Below, in pieces: positions 29,097-38,744 of a stretch of 64,000 nt of DNA. The position numbers and the translations under genes were made by a program. The notes below the pieces were generated by a model. That model was given only the letters and a program-made list of their open reading frames with translations, had not been told where the DNA came from and made no database searches. Position 1 is the stretch's first letter, and every line of letters starts with the position of its first letter. Source of the stretch: JADJGC01 sp964576925 (GTDB taxonomy: Bacteria > Zixibacteria > MSB-5A5 > CAIYYT01); contig CAZNWJ010000003.1 in assembly GCA_964576925.1 (NCBI GenBank), positions 62,001 to 126,000 of the forward strand, read 5' to 3'.

Positions 29097-29702
29097 ATGG
29101 GTGAGGAAAGACAACAGAAGATGCGCCGGATACTCCCGGCGGGTGAGCGCCAGGCGATGATCCTCGATGCCGCGCTGAATGAGTTTGCGCGCTATGGTTT
29201 CGAGGCGTGCAACGTCGATGCGATTGCGGCCAAGGCCAGGATCGGCAAGGGGACGATATACCGGCAGTTTCCATCGAAGATCGAGCTTTTTGCGGCGGTG
29301 GTAAAGCGCGGACACGATCGGCTGCACGAGCGGATGGGGGACGTGAACCACTGCGACTGCCGCTTCGAGGAGCGAATTCAAAAAGGCCTCAAAGAATTTG
29401 TGGACTTTTTCGTCGCGAATCCCAAGTATTACCGGGTTATGCTGGTCGAGCGGCCCGACCGCCGGCCGCATTTGGCCAGAGTGATCGCGCACGGCGAAGC
29501 GCATATCGCGGAGGCTATCGCCGAACACGTTCGGGAGGCGATTGCGGAGGGGGAACTGCGCAAGCTGGACCCGCAGTTTTTGGCATTGGCCTTTCTGGCC
29601 CTGGCAAAGGTGATTATCGAGCGACAGCTTTACGGCCGCGGGCATTCGCTGCAAAACGACACGCGGACGGCGGCTGAGATCTTGAAAGGAATACACACGT
29701 GA
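29097..29702 (+). CDS. TetR/AcrR-family transcriptional repressor
   Basis: A 201-residue protein. The N-terminal helix-turn-helix is standard: LDAALNEFARYGFEACNVDA, then IAAKARIGKGTIYRQFPSKI. The C-terminal ligand-binding part has VDFFVANPKYYRVMLVERPD and is of the AcrR kind. The gene overlaps the start of the TolC gene (GTGA), so it is the first gene of an efflux operon (TetR, TolC, adaptor, RND pump). The palindrome upstream is its likely operator. The inducer cannot be predicted. Confidence 0.9.
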   Translation: MGEERQQKMRRILPAGERQAMILDAALNEFARYGFEACNVDAIAAKARIGKGTIYRQFPSKIELFAAVVKRGHDRLHERMGDVNHCDCRFEERIQKGLKEFVDFFVANPKYYRVMLVERPDRRPHLARVIAHGEAHIAEAIAEHVREAIAEGELRKLDPQFLALAFLALAKVIIERQLYGRGHSLQNDTRTAAEILKGIHT

Positions 29703-31024
29703 TAAGGACAACGGCGCTGTTGGCGGCGCTCTTGATCTGGCTGGTTAGCTCAGGCGCGGCGGCGCGCGAGTTGACGCTGGAGCAGGCGGTCGATGAGGCC
29801 CTGGCTCACAATCAGGATTACCTGATTGCGCGCGCAGAATTGGAGCGAGCCGAAGCGGAGATCAAGCGGGCGACGGCGGACGCGCTCCCCAACCTCTCGC
29901 TGGGCTCATCCTACACCAGAAATCTGAAAATACCCGAGGTCGTGTTTGGCGGGATGAGTTTTCGGCTCGGGACGGAAAATACCATCGATGCCGGGCTGAC
30001 CCTGACGCAGCCGATTTGGCAAGGGGGCAAGGTAATGGCGGCGATCAAGATTGCACGCTTGTACCGCAAGTACACGGAATCGGCCGTGCGCGAGGCGGAG
30101 GCCGAGATCAGGTACGGTGTTCGCGAGGCTTTTCTGGGGGCGATTCTGGCACAGGATGTGGTGCAAGTGTATCGCGATGCCCTGGCGACGGCGGAGTTGA
30201 ACCTCGAGATCGTCTCCAAGATGCAATCGCAGGGGGTGGTGTCTGAGTATGAAAAGCTGCGCGCCGAAGTGGAAGTTGCCAATCTGCGCCCGCAGTTGTT
30301 GAAAGCGGAGAATACCTCGATCCTGGCGCTGAATGCACTGCAAAACCTGATTGCCGGAGAAGCACGGGAGCCGCTCGAGCTGCGCTATCAGTTTGATTCG
30401 ACGCTGGCTGACGAGCAGTTCCGGCTGGAAGCCCTGTTTGATGCGGCGCTGGCGAAGCGGGCGGCGCTCAAGCAGCAGGAGCATTTGAAAGAGATCACGC
30501 AGCGGGCGATCGGTGTGGCCAAGGCGGAGCGGTCGCCGAAGTTTGACTTAATCAGCCAATATGGCTGGCGTTACCAGGCCGACGATTTCGGAATGGACGG
30601 CAACAAGTGGTCGCCCAGTTGGACGGCCTCGATCACGTTGTCGATGCCGATATTTGACGGCTTCACTACTAAAGCCAAAGTGCAGAAGGCGCGGGTCGAT
30701 CATGCCCAGGTGGAGCTGGGTTACGAGAAGCTGCGCCGACAGATCGAACTTCAAGTGCGCGACGCTTTTCTGCGCTATACCGAGTCTACCGAGCGGTTGC
30801 GGACGCAGATCAAGACGATCGAGCAGGCGGAGGAGGGACTGCGGATTGCGCGGATTCGCTACCAGAACGGTGTCGGCACGCAACTGGAGATTCTCTCTTC
30901 CGAGACGGCCTTGACGCAGGCCAAGACTAACTATGTACAAGCAACGCATGACACCGCGCTGGCGGCTTATCGCATACTGCGCGTCACCGGGGTCGAGACT
31001 CTTGATGAGCTAAAGGAGCAATAG
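29699..31024 (+). CDS. TolC-family outer-membrane efflux channel
   Basis: A 441-residue protein starting at a GTG that overlaps the tetR stop. It has a signal peptide (to about residue 22) and two copies of the TolC helical/strand repeat: LTLEQAVDEALAHNQDYLIA in the first, and SITLSMPIFDGFTTKAKVQK leading into the second. The motif LTQPIWQGGK and RIRYQNGVGTQLEILSSETA are typical. It forms the outer-membrane exit duct for the adaptor/RND pair encoded directly downstream. Confidence 0.92.
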   Translation: MIRTTALLAALLIWLVSSGAAARELTLEQAVDEALAHNQDYLIARAELERAEAEIKRATADALPNLSLGSSYTRNLKIPEVVFGGMSFRLGTENTIDAGLTLTQPIWQGGKVMAAIKIARLYRKYTESAVREAEAEIRYGVREAFLGAILAQDVVQVYRDALATAELNLEIVSKMQSQGVVSEYEKLRAEVEVANLRPQLLKAENTSILALNALQNLIAGEAREPLELRYQFDSTLADEQFRLEALFDAALAKRAALKQQEHLKEITQRAIGVAKAERSPKFDLISQYGWRYQADDFGMDGNKWSPSWTASITLSMPIFDGFTTKAKVQKARVDHAQVELGYEKLRRQIELQVRDAFLRYTESTERLRTQIKTIEQAEEGLRIARIRYQNGVGTQLEILSSETALTQAKTNYVQATHDTALAAYRILRVTGVETLDELKEQ

Positions 31025-32041
31025 ATGAGACGGCAGTGGATCATAATTCTGGGAAGTCTGGCGCTGCTGGTTTCCTGCGGGAAGAAATCGGGCGAGACCG
31101 CGACGCCGTTACCAACGATTCCGGTGAGGACCGTGGTGGCCGAGATCGGGACCATCGAGGCTGAGCGCGAGTTTGCGGGCGGTCTGGAGGGGATCAAGCA
31201 GGCAGATATCATCGTTCGCATCCCGGAAGCGGTCACGGAACTGCCGTTTCGGATCGGCGACCGGGTGAGCGACGGGGATGTGGTTATCTACCTCGACAAG
31301 GGGGGTGCTTCCTCGCAGTATTTCCAGGCGAAGGCGACCTTTGAGAACGCCGAGAAGAACTTCAAAAAGATGAAATACCTCTACGACGAGAAGGCGATCA
31401 GCGAGACGAATTTTGACGCGGCGGAGAGTCATTTCGAAGTGGCACGGGCCAATTTCCGCGCAGCGCGCGAACTCGTAGAGTTGTCCTCGCCGATCAGCGG
31501 TATACTGGTTGAACTGAACCCGAAAGTCGGCGACGTACCGCAGGCCGGGACGATTGCCGCGCGCGTGGCGAGTATCGAAAGTCTACGGATGTCGTTCGGC
31601 GTGCCGGCAGACCTGGCGGCGTTGTTCTACAACGGCATGAGCGGAACTCTGCGCGTTGCCAAGGACGACAGCGTCTACGCCTGCAGGGTGACGCGAATTT
31701 CGTCGGCAGCGGACCCGCAGACACGCACATTCACCATCGAGGTCACGGTGCCGAATCCTGCGGGGCGGCTGCAGCCGGGGACGTTTGCCAAGGCGCGCTT
31801 TGCCATCGCCAGTTCGACGAGCGCGTTGCGCGTGCCGCAGGAGGCGCTGATTTCCGAGGAAGGTATCCATACGCTCTACGTCGTCAAGAATGACACGGCG
31901 CGCGTGCGCACGGTAACGGTGGGCATCTACAACGAGACGACGGTGGAGATCCTCTCGGGAGTCGTCCCGGGGGACGAGGTCGTTTGTCTCGGCCAGGGTT
32001 TTCTCTCCGACGGTTATCCGGTGGTAAGGAACAAGAACTAG
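31025..32041 (+). CDS. RND efflux periplasmic adaptor (membrane fusion protein), lipoprotein
   Basis: A 338-residue protein starting right after the TolC stop. A lipobox (LLVSC, Cys at residue 18) predicts an inner-membrane lipoprotein. The HlyD-type layout is visible: barrel/lipoyl half (EGIKQADIIVRIPEAVTELP, then GDRVSDGDVVIYLD), a short helical hairpin (about residues 95-145), the second lipoyl half (LSSPISGILVELNPKVGD), and the C-terminal beta-barrel domain with LQPGTFAKARFAI and VPQEALI. It links the TolC channel to the RND pump. Confidence 0.92.
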   Translation: MRRQWIIILGSLALLVSCGKKSGETATPLPTIPVRTVVAEIGTIEAEREFAGGLEGIKQADIIVRIPEAVTELPFRIGDRVSDGDVVIYLDKGGASSQYFQAKATFENAEKNFKKMKYLYDEKAISETNFDAAESHFEVARANFRAARELVELSSPISGILVELNPKVGDVPQAGTIAARVASIESLRMSFGVPADLAALFYNGMSGTLRVAKDDSVYACRVTRISSAADPQTRTFTIEVTVPNPAGRLQPGTFAKARFAIASSTSALRVPQEALISEEGIHTLYVVKNDTARVRTVTVGIYNETTVEILSGVVPGDEVVCLGQGFLSDGYPVVRNKN

Positions 32042-32042
32042 T

Positions 32043-35000
32043 ATGATACTCTCCAAGATCGCCATCAACCGACCGGTGTTTACCGTGATGGTAACGCTGG
32101 CGCTGGTCGTGCTGGGCCTTTTCGCCTATCGCGATCTAAGCGTCGAGATGTTTCCTGATATCTCGTTTCCCTTCGTGGTCGTGACCGTGCAGTATCCGGG
32201 GGCGTCGCCGGAGACGATGGAAACGGAAATCGTGACGAAGATCGAGGACGCGATCAACACGGTGGCCGGCGTTCGGCATATCACGTCGACATCGTACGAG
32301 GGCTACGCCTTCACCTTCGCCGAGTTTCAGTTGGAGATGGACGAGGATGTGGTCACGCAGGATGTGAGAGGGAAGATTGCCGGCATCCGGGCCGACTTGC
32401 CGGACGACATGGAAGAGCCAGTCATCCAGAAGTTCGACCCGATGGCGCAGCCGATCATTTCTCTGGCAATCGCAGGGAATCGCTCGGCGCGCGAGTTGAC
32501 GCTGATCGCCAAGGAAGATATCAAGAAGGAATTGGAGAACACGGCGGGCATCGGCAACATCGAATTGGTCGGTGGCGAGGAGCGGGAGATTCTCGTTGAG
32601 CTTGATTTGACGACTCTCGAGGCCTACAACCTGTCGATCTTCGAGGTGCAGAGTCGCGTGGAAGCTGCGAGTTTGGAATTGCCGGCGGGCAAGTTGGAGC
32701 GCGGCGACCGGGACTTCTCGATTCGAACCTTGGGTAAGATCACTTCGGTCGAGCAATTGGCCAATACCGTGATTAAAAACGATCACGGCGTGCAGGTGTT
32801 GCTGCGCGACATTGCGGCGATCAAGGACACCACAAAGGAAATCGAGTCGATTTCGCGATTAAACGGCAAGCGCGCCGTGGGGCTTGATCTTGTCAAGCAG
32901 TCGGGCGCCAATGAGGTTGACGTTGCGGCGCAGGTAAAAGAACGACTGGCCCAGTTACGCAAGACACTGCCGCCGGATATCGAGGTGACGATTGCGGCTG
33001 ACAAGTCGAAGTTCACCGAGGAAGCCGTGCACGATGTGATCGTCAACATCATTTACGGCGGCATCCTCGCGGTGATCGTGATCTTCCTATTCCTGGCGGA
33101 CACGCGGGCGACGATCATCTCAGCGATTGCGATCCCGACGTCGATTGTGGCGACGTTCCTGTTCATGGGGGCGTTGAATTTCACGCTGAATTTTATGACG
33201 CTGCTGGCGCTGTCGCTGGCGGTCGGACTATTGATCGACGACGCCATTGTCGTCATCGAGAACATTTATCGACATCTGGCGCAGGGGAAAGCGCCGCCGG
33301 AGGCCTCGTACGACGCTACCCGCGAAATAGCCTTAGCGGTGCTGGCCACCACGCTAACGATTATCGTCGTGTTCGTGCCGGTCGCGTTCATGAAGGGAAT
33401 CGTGGGGCAGTTCTTCTATGCGTTTGGCATTACTGTTGCGGTGAGCGTGGCGGTGTCGCTGTTCGTGGCGTTCACGCTGACGCCGATGCTTTCGTCGCGC
33501 TGGCTGACGCAAGAGCACGAGTTTCACAAGGGGACGAAAAACCCCATCTATCGCTTCACCAACTGGTGGAACAGCCTTTTCGAGAAACTCAACGATCTCC
33601 TCAAGACCGTGGTGAAGGGAGCCCTGAAGCGCCGGGCGTTAGTGATGATCGCGGCTACCCTGACCTTTATCGGCAGTTTGCTGCTGGTGCCGATGATCGG
33701 GACGGAGTTTGTACCGGAGTATGATCGCGGGGAGTTTTTCGTGGCATTTAAATCCGCGCCGGGTACGAGTCTGGAGGCGACATCTGAGTTGGCGCGCGGT
33801 GTCGAGGAAGTCCTGCGGAAACAGCCGGAGGTGAAAGACATCTATACGACCATCGGCACGGGGATCAACCCCGACAACGAGGGAAGTGTCACGGTACGGA
33901 TGGTGGAGCTGGACCAGCGAACGCGTACGTCGTTCGAAGTGATCGAGACCGTTCGCGAGGAGTTGGCCAGCTACCCGGGTTTGCGCGTGAGTATCACCAG
34001 CGAGCAATCGGAGGGCGGCGGCGCTCCGGTGGAAATTTCGATATCGGGCCCGCGCATGGAACAACTTAAGGCTTTGGCCGCAATGGTTGAGGACTCGGTG
34101 CGCGCAACAGCGGGAGCCGTCGAGGTCGACAATTCGCTGGGCGAGGGCAAGCCGGAACTGCAGGTGGAGTTGGAACGAGAGAAGATCTCCGACTTGGGAC
34201 TTAATGTCGCGCAAATCTCGCTGGCGTCGCGATACCTGGTGAATGGTGTCGTTCCATTCAAGTTTCAGGAGGGCGACAAGCAGTCGGATGTACGGCTGAG
34301 GTTGAAACCCGAAGACCGCAATGATATTTCCGATCTTTCTCGCATTTTGATTCCGAGCGCCAAGGAGATTAATGGCGAGCACGGCCACCAATTCCCCCTT
34401 AGCTACGTGGCGACGTTTCGCGAAGCGAGCGCGGTCTCGGAGCTGACGCGATTTGACCGTCAGAAGACGATTAAGGTGACGGCAAACAACGCCGGGCGGT
34501 TTGCGGGTGATGTGCGTGGCGAAGCGATGGCCAGGGCACAGGCCGTTCCAACGCCGCCGGGGTATCGCATCTATGCGACCGGCGAGGCGGAATTTCAGGC
34601 GGAGTCATTCGGGTATATCATCGAGGCGCTGTTTTTGGCGGTGATCATGATCTACTTCGTACTGGCTTCGCAGTTCGAGAGCTATTCCGACCCGTTCTCA
34701 ATTATGCTCTCGCTGCCGATGTCGCTGTTGGGAGCGTTCCTGGGCCTGCTGCTTCTGGGCAGTTCAATCTCGATCATGTCGTTAATCGGTATCGTCATGC
34801 TGATGGGATTGGTGACGAAGAACGCGATTCTGCTCGTTGATTTCGCCAAGCAAGCGATGCGGCGCGGCGAAGAGCGCACGGCCGCGCTGGTGCAGGCCAG
34901 TTCGGTGCGTCTGCGACCGATCATCATGACGACGGCGGCGATGATCTTCGGCATGCTGCCGCTGGCACTGGGAATCGGGCCCGGGGCGGAGCTGCGCGCC

Positions 35001-35144
35001 GGTATTGCCAGGGCGGTGATTGGCGGCTTGATCACCTCAACCGGATTGACACTGATTGTCGTACCAGTCGTATATACTTTGCTGGATGACCTGGTGAAGA
35101 AGTTTAGCGGTAAAAAGCAAGTTGCAATCGACGTCAAAAATTAG
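32043..35144 (+). CDS. RND-family efflux pump (AcrB/HAE1-like)
   Basis: A 1033-residue pump of normal RND length starting two bases after the adaptor. The N-terminus MILSKIAINRPVFTVMVTLA, the porter-domain block VTVQYPGASPETMETE, and the transmembrane block VGLLIDDAIVVIENIYRHL with the two acidic residues of the proton relay are all present. The second half repeats the fold (GLVTKNAILLVDFAKQAMR, then RLRPIIMTTAAMIFGMLPLA). The HAE1 branch usually exports hydrophobic compounds. The absence of heavy-metal-type motifs supports a drug or lipid substrate. The last 23 bases overlap the next gene. Confidence 0.94.
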   Translation: MILSKIAINRPVFTVMVTLALVVLGLFAYRDLSVEMFPDISFPFVVVTVQYPGASPETMETEIVTKIEDAINTVAGVRHITSTSYEGYAFTFAEFQLEMDEDVVTQDVRGKIAGIRADLPDDMEEPVIQKFDPMAQPIISLAIAGNRSARELTLIAKEDIKKELENTAGIGNIELVGGEEREILVELDLTTLEAYNLSIFEVQSRVEAASLELPAGKLERGDRDFSIRTLGKITSVEQLANTVIKNDHGVQVLLRDIAAIKDTTKEIESISRLNGKRAVGLDLVKQSGANEVDVAAQVKERLAQLRKTLPPDIEVTIAADKSKFTEEAVHDVIVNIIYGGILAVIVIFLFLADTRATIISAIAIPTSIVATFLFMGALNFTLNFMTLLALSLAVGLLIDDAIVVIENIYRHLAQGKAPPEASYDATREIALAVLATTLTIIVVFVPVAFMKGIVGQFFYAFGITVAVSVAVSLFVAFTLTPMLSSRWLTQEHEFHKGTKNPIYRFTNWWNSLFEKLNDLLKTVVKGALKRRALVMIAATLTFIGSLLLVPMIGTEFVPEYDRGEFFVAFKSAPGTSLEATSELARGVEEVLRKQPEVKDIYTTIGTGINPDNEGSVTVRMVELDQRTRTSFEVIETVREELASYPGLRVSITSEQSEGGGAPVEISISGPRMEQLKALAAMVEDSVRATAGAVEVDNSLGEGKPELQVELEREKISDLGLNVAQISLASRYLVNGVVPFKFQEGDKQSDVRLRLKPEDRNDISDLSRILIPSAKEINGEHGHQFPLSYVATFREASAVSELTRFDRQKTIKVTANNAGRFAGDVRGEAMARAQAVPTPPGYRIYATGEAEFQAESFGYIIEALFLAVIMIYFVLASQFESYSDPFSIMLSLPMSLLGAFLGLLLLGSSISIMSLIGIVMLMGLVTKNAILLVDFAKQAMRRGEERTAALVQASSVRLRPIIMTTAAMIFGMLPLALGIGPGAELRAGIARAVIGGLITSTGLTLIVVPVVYTLLDDLVKKFSGKKQVAIDVKN

Positions 35145-36744
35145 TTTCGAACAGATGCCGGGGAGCCGTCGGTTGTTCCTGGACTACTTGGCCGGCAAGA
35201 CCGCAGACTACTTTCACTACGACTTCAACTCCGACGACGCGCTGCGTCAAGTTCAGGAGCGGGTCAGCCGCCGCAGCTACCAGCGTGAGCGTCTGGTTTC
35301 CGTGCTCTTGCGCCAGAACCAGCAGTACGGCGCGGACGAGCGCACGCTCGAGAATATCCGCAAGCTCATTGATCCCAAGACATCCGCCGTTTTTACCGGG
35401 CAGCAGGTGACGCTCTTTGGCGGACCAATGTTCGTGTACTACAAGGCGGCCTTGGCGGTGAAGCTCGCGGCGAGTCATTGCCGCAAGATCGACGGCAATG
35501 TCGTACCGATTTTCTGGATGGCGGCTGATGACGCCGATTTCGAGGAAGTCGCACGGATTCAACTGCCCACGGCGGAGAATAAGCTGGCGAGCCTCGAGTA
35601 TCGGCCGCGGACTCCGGTTTCCGGGCAGCCGATGTCTGCGGTAGTCCTCGATGATGGAGTTATCGCTCTGCTGGATGAATACGCGGACCTGTTGCCCGCA
35701 AGCGAGTTTCGCGACGAGTTAATGGGGCATCTGCGCGAGTCATACCAACCGGGAGCCTCGATTGTCACGGCGTTCGGCCAGTTGATGAGCCGGTTTTTCC
35801 GTGGCACCGGATTGATCTTTGTCGATCCCAGCGACCCTGAACTACGGGAGCTGGCACTGCCGGTGTTTCGCCGCGAGTTGGAGCAGGGGCATGACTCGGC
35901 GCGGCTGGTGGAGAAACGGAATCAGCGATTGGAGGAACGGGGGTACCACCTCCAGGTTGCTCGCCCCGGCCACTATTCGAATCTGTTCTACTATAATGGC
36001 AAACGGACACGGCTTGATCTGACGGCGGACGGATTTGCGGTCGAGGGGAAGACTTATGCGAAGGCGGAGATGCTCGAAAGGCTCGCGCAGGAGCCGGCGC
36101 TCTTTTCCCCCAACGTATTCCTGCGCGCGATCGTGCAGAGCCATATTTTCCCGACGCTGGTCTATTTTGCCGGACCGGCGGAGACGGCGTATTTCAGCCA
36201 GATTCGCGACCTGTTCGAGTTATTCGAAGAAGAGCCGCCGATCATCTATCCGAGATTTTCCGCGACGATTATTGAACCGGCGATCGGACGCTTGATGGAG
36301 AAGCTTCAGATCACGATTCCGCAGACGTTTGGCGATGTCAATCAATTGGTAAATCAAATCCTGGAGCGGACATTTCCCGACCACTACGAACAGCAGTTTG
36401 CCGCACTGGCTTCGGATGTCAAAAAGCGGCTGGAAGAGATCATTGCCGGGCTTGATCAAACAGACCATGGATTGATCGCGAATGCTAATAGGGTGACCGG
36501 GAAAATCGACCTGGAGATCAAGAACCTTCAAGAAAAGGTGTTCCAGGCACACCGCAAGAAGAACCAGACACTGCGGTCGCAGATCGAGCGGGTGGCTTTC
36601 AGCGTCTATCCCGAAGGGCAATTGCAGGAGCGGTGTTTTCCGTTGACCTACTTCCTCGCCAAGTACGGCTCTGGGGTTCTGGATCGCCTGGCAGAAGCGA
36701 TTGACTGCGACACCAGATCGCATTACGTGATGGTATGGGAGTAA
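35122..36744 (+). CDS. bshC: BshC: bacillithiol biosynthesis cysteine-adding enzyme
   Basis: A 540-residue protein, the usual length for BshC. The TTG at 35122 is preferred over the ATG at 35155 because the upstream part (KISFEQMPGSRRLFLDYL) aligns with the known BshC N-terminus (KISYxxLPxxNPLFLDYL-like). Other family blocks are AVFTGQQVTLFGGPMFVYYK, PIFWMAADDADFEEV and IYPRFSATIIEPAIGRLMEK. BshC adds cysteine to glucosaminyl-malate, the last step of bacillithiol synthesis. It overlaps the RND pump by 23 bases and is followed seven bases later by bshA. Confidence 0.93.
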   Translation: MQSTSKISFEQMPGSRRLFLDYLAGKTADYFHYDFNSDDALRQVQERVSRRSYQRERLVSVLLRQNQQYGADERTLENIRKLIDPKTSAVFTGQQVTLFGGPMFVYYKAALAVKLAASHCRKIDGNVVPIFWMAADDADFEEVARIQLPTAENKLASLEYRPRTPVSGQPMSAVVLDDGVIALLDEYADLLPASEFRDELMGHLRESYQPGASIVTAFGQLMSRFFRGTGLIFVDPSDPELRELALPVFRRELEQGHDSARLVEKRNQRLEERGYHLQVARPGHYSNLFYYNGKRTRLDLTADGFAVEGKTYAKAEMLERLAQEPALFSPNVFLRAIVQSHIFPTLVYFAGPAETAYFSQIRDLFELFEEEPPIIYPRFSATIIEPAIGRLMEKLQITIPQTFGDVNQLVNQILERTFPDHYEQQFAALASDVKKRLEEIIAGLDQTDHGLIANANRVTGKIDLEIKNLQEKVFQAHRKKNQTLRSQIERVAFSVYPEGQLQERCFPLTYFLAKYGSGVLDRLAEAIDCDTRSHYVMVWE

Positions 36745-36751
36745 GGCGCGG

Positions 36752-37888
36752 ATGAAGATCGGCATAACGTGTTATCCGGTTGTCGGCGGGTCGGGGATCG
36801 TGGCAACGGAATTGGGGATGGCGCTGGCGGCGAAGGGGCACCAGGTGCATTTCATCTCGTACCAGCTACCGTTTCGGCTCGATCAGTTTCGCGAGAACGT
36901 CTATTTTCACCAGGTTGATGTTTCGAGCTACCCGTTGTTCAAATACCCGCCCTACACGCTGTCGCTGGCGGCAAAAATGGCTGACGTGGTTTGCCGCTGG
37001 AAGCTCGATTTGCTGCACGTGCATTATGCGATTCCGCACGCGACGGCGGCGTTTCTCGCCAAGCAGATCGCGCGCGATTGCCGCATCAAGGTGATCACGA
37101 CGCTGCACGGCACGGATGTCACGCTGGTGGGCAGCGAACGGTCGTTCTTTGAGATCACGCGGTTTTCGGTGGAAGTCTCGGACGGCATCACGGCGGTCTC
37201 ACAAGCCATCAGCCGGCAGACGAAGGAGATGTTCGGAATCACCAATCATATTGAGGTCATACCGAACTTCGTTAATGTCGAGCAGTTCAAGCCGGAGATC
37301 CGGCACTGCTCGCGAAGGACGTTTGCCGCAGAGGATGAGAAGATCTTGCTTCATGCGTCGAATTTCCGGCCGGTTAAGCGAATTCCGGATGTGATTGAGG
37401 TCTTCCGGCAGGTGCGATCACAGATGAAGGTGAAGCTGATTCTGGTGGGCGACGGGCCGGAAATGAGTCTGGCGGAGCATATGATTTCGCAGCACGGGCT
37501 GACCGATGACGTGCTGCTGCTGGGGAATCAGGATTCGATAGCGACGATTCTGCCGGTGGCAGACCTGTTTGTACTGCCGTCGCAGACCGAGTCGTTCGGA
37601 CTGGCTGCGCTCGAAGCGATGGCGTGCGGCGTGCCGGTGTTGGCCAGCGATACGGGCGGATTGCCGGAGTTGGTAACCAACGGTCGCGACGGGTACCTGT
37701 TACCTGTCGGCGACGTACCGGGCATGGTCGAGAAGGCGATGTCAATCCTGAAGAACGACCAGAGGCTGAGAGAGATGAAGAAGTTCGCGCGGCAGACGGC
37801 AATCGAGCGGTTCTCCGAAGAATTACTGGTGCCACGATACGAGGAATACTACTTGCGCGTGATCGCGGGGAAGGGAAATGGAAACTAA
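36752..37888 (+). CDS. bshA: BshA: N-acetyl-glucosaminyl L-malate synthase
   Basis: A 378-residue GT4 glycosyltransferase with the BshA-specific start MKIGITCYPVVGGSGIVATE and blocks HVHYAIPHATAAFLAKQI and TTLHGTDVTLVGS. The C-terminal nucleotide-sugar site has PSQTESFGLAALEAMACGVP and ASDTGGLPELV. It joins GlcNAc from UDP-GlcNAc to L-malate, the first step of bacillithiol synthesis in the cytoplasm. It overlaps bshB1 by 11 bases, so the three bsh genes form one unit. Confidence 0.95.
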   Translation: MKIGITCYPVVGGSGIVATELGMALAAKGHQVHFISYQLPFRLDQFRENVYFHQVDVSSYPLFKYPPYTLSLAAKMADVVCRWKLDLLHVHYAIPHATAAFLAKQIARDCRIKVITTLHGTDVTLVGSERSFFEITRFSVEVSDGITAVSQAISRQTKEMFGITNHIEVIPNFVNVEQFKPEIRHCSRRTFAAEDEKILLHASNFRPVKRIPDVIEVFRQVRSQMKVKLILVGDGPEMSLAEHMISQHGLTDDVLLLGNQDSIATILPVADLFVLPSQTESFGLAALEAMACGVPVLASDTGGLPELVTNGRDGYLLPVGDVPGMVEKAMSILKNDQRLREMKKFARQTAIERFSEELLVPRYEEYYLRVIAGKGNGN

Positions 37889-38594
37889 CGTAGACTGCTT
37901 GGCGATTGCAGCGCACTGCGATGATCTGGAAATCACCTCCGGGGGGCTGCTCGCAAAACTGCTGGACCTGGGGCACTCGGTGGCGATGCTCGATCTCACA
38001 AGCGGTGAAATGGGTTCGCAAGGAGATGTTGCGCTGCGCGCAGCCGAAGCGGCCGCAGCGGCGAAGGTACTGGGCGTGACGACGCGAGTAAATCTCGAAT
38101 TGCCGGATGCCTATCTGCAAAACACGCTTGAGTATCGGGCGAGGTTGGCGCAAAAAATCCGCGATTTTCGACCTGAATTAGTCATTTTGCCGCACTGGCA
38201 ACAAAGACACCCCGATCACCGGGCAGCATCGGAATTGGGTCTTGACGCGTGTTTTTATGCCGGGCTGAAGAAGGCGAAGTTGACCGGCGAGCCGCACCGC
38301 CCGCGCAAGATTCTCTACGCAGTATATTATGGAACGGTGGAACCGACATTCGCTGTCGATATCACGAACCAATTCGAGCGCAAGCTGGAATCGCTGCGCT
38401 GTTACAAGTCGCAATTCAGTGAAAACGACAAGAACAACAAGGTGTTTTCGCCGGGAGTGGACGTGTTCGAAATGGTACGGGTTCGCGATCGGGCGCTGGG
38501 AATACGGATTCGCGCGGGTTACGCCGAGGGCTATCTGCAACGCGAGTTGATGACGGTGGCTGATCCTCTGCACCTGGGAGGGCATTCGATATAG
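37878..38594 (+). CDS. bshB1: BshB1: bacillithiol biosynthesis deacetylase
   Basis: A 238-residue LmbE/PIG-L-type zinc deacetylase. It removes the acetyl group from GlcNAc-malate, the second bacillithiol step. The family blocks are present: DLTSGEMGSQGDVALRAAEA, the LELPDAYLQN segment, and HWQQRHPDHRAASEL with the zinc ligands. The first metal motif reads AAHCDDLE where the family has AHPDDxE, so Pro is replaced by Cys next to the metal-binding His-Asp. The gene starts inside bshA. Bacillithiol is the low-molecular-weight thiol of many Firmicutes and several FCB lineages. Confidence 0.93.
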   Translation: METNVDCLAIAAHCDDLEITSGGLLAKLLDLGHSVAMLDLTSGEMGSQGDVALRAAEAAAAAKVLGVTTRVNLELPDAYLQNTLEYRARLAQKIRDFRPELVILPHWQQRHPDHRAASELGLDACFYAGLKKAKLTGEPHRPRKILYAVYYGTVEPTFAVDITNQFERKLESLRCYKSQFSENDKNNKVFSPGVDVFEMVRVRDRALGIRIRAGYAEGYLQRELMTVADPLHLGGHSI

Positions 38595-38744
38595 CATCCA
38601 GACGGGCAAAGGGGGATCAACCCATGGGGAATTCAACCGATAGGGGTGGCCAGGCAAGGGGTTAATTTATGGACAAATGAGGCCGATCTATAAGAAAGAG
38701 ACAGAAACGGGCTAACAAATTGTACCCTTCGAGAGGGGAAGTGC

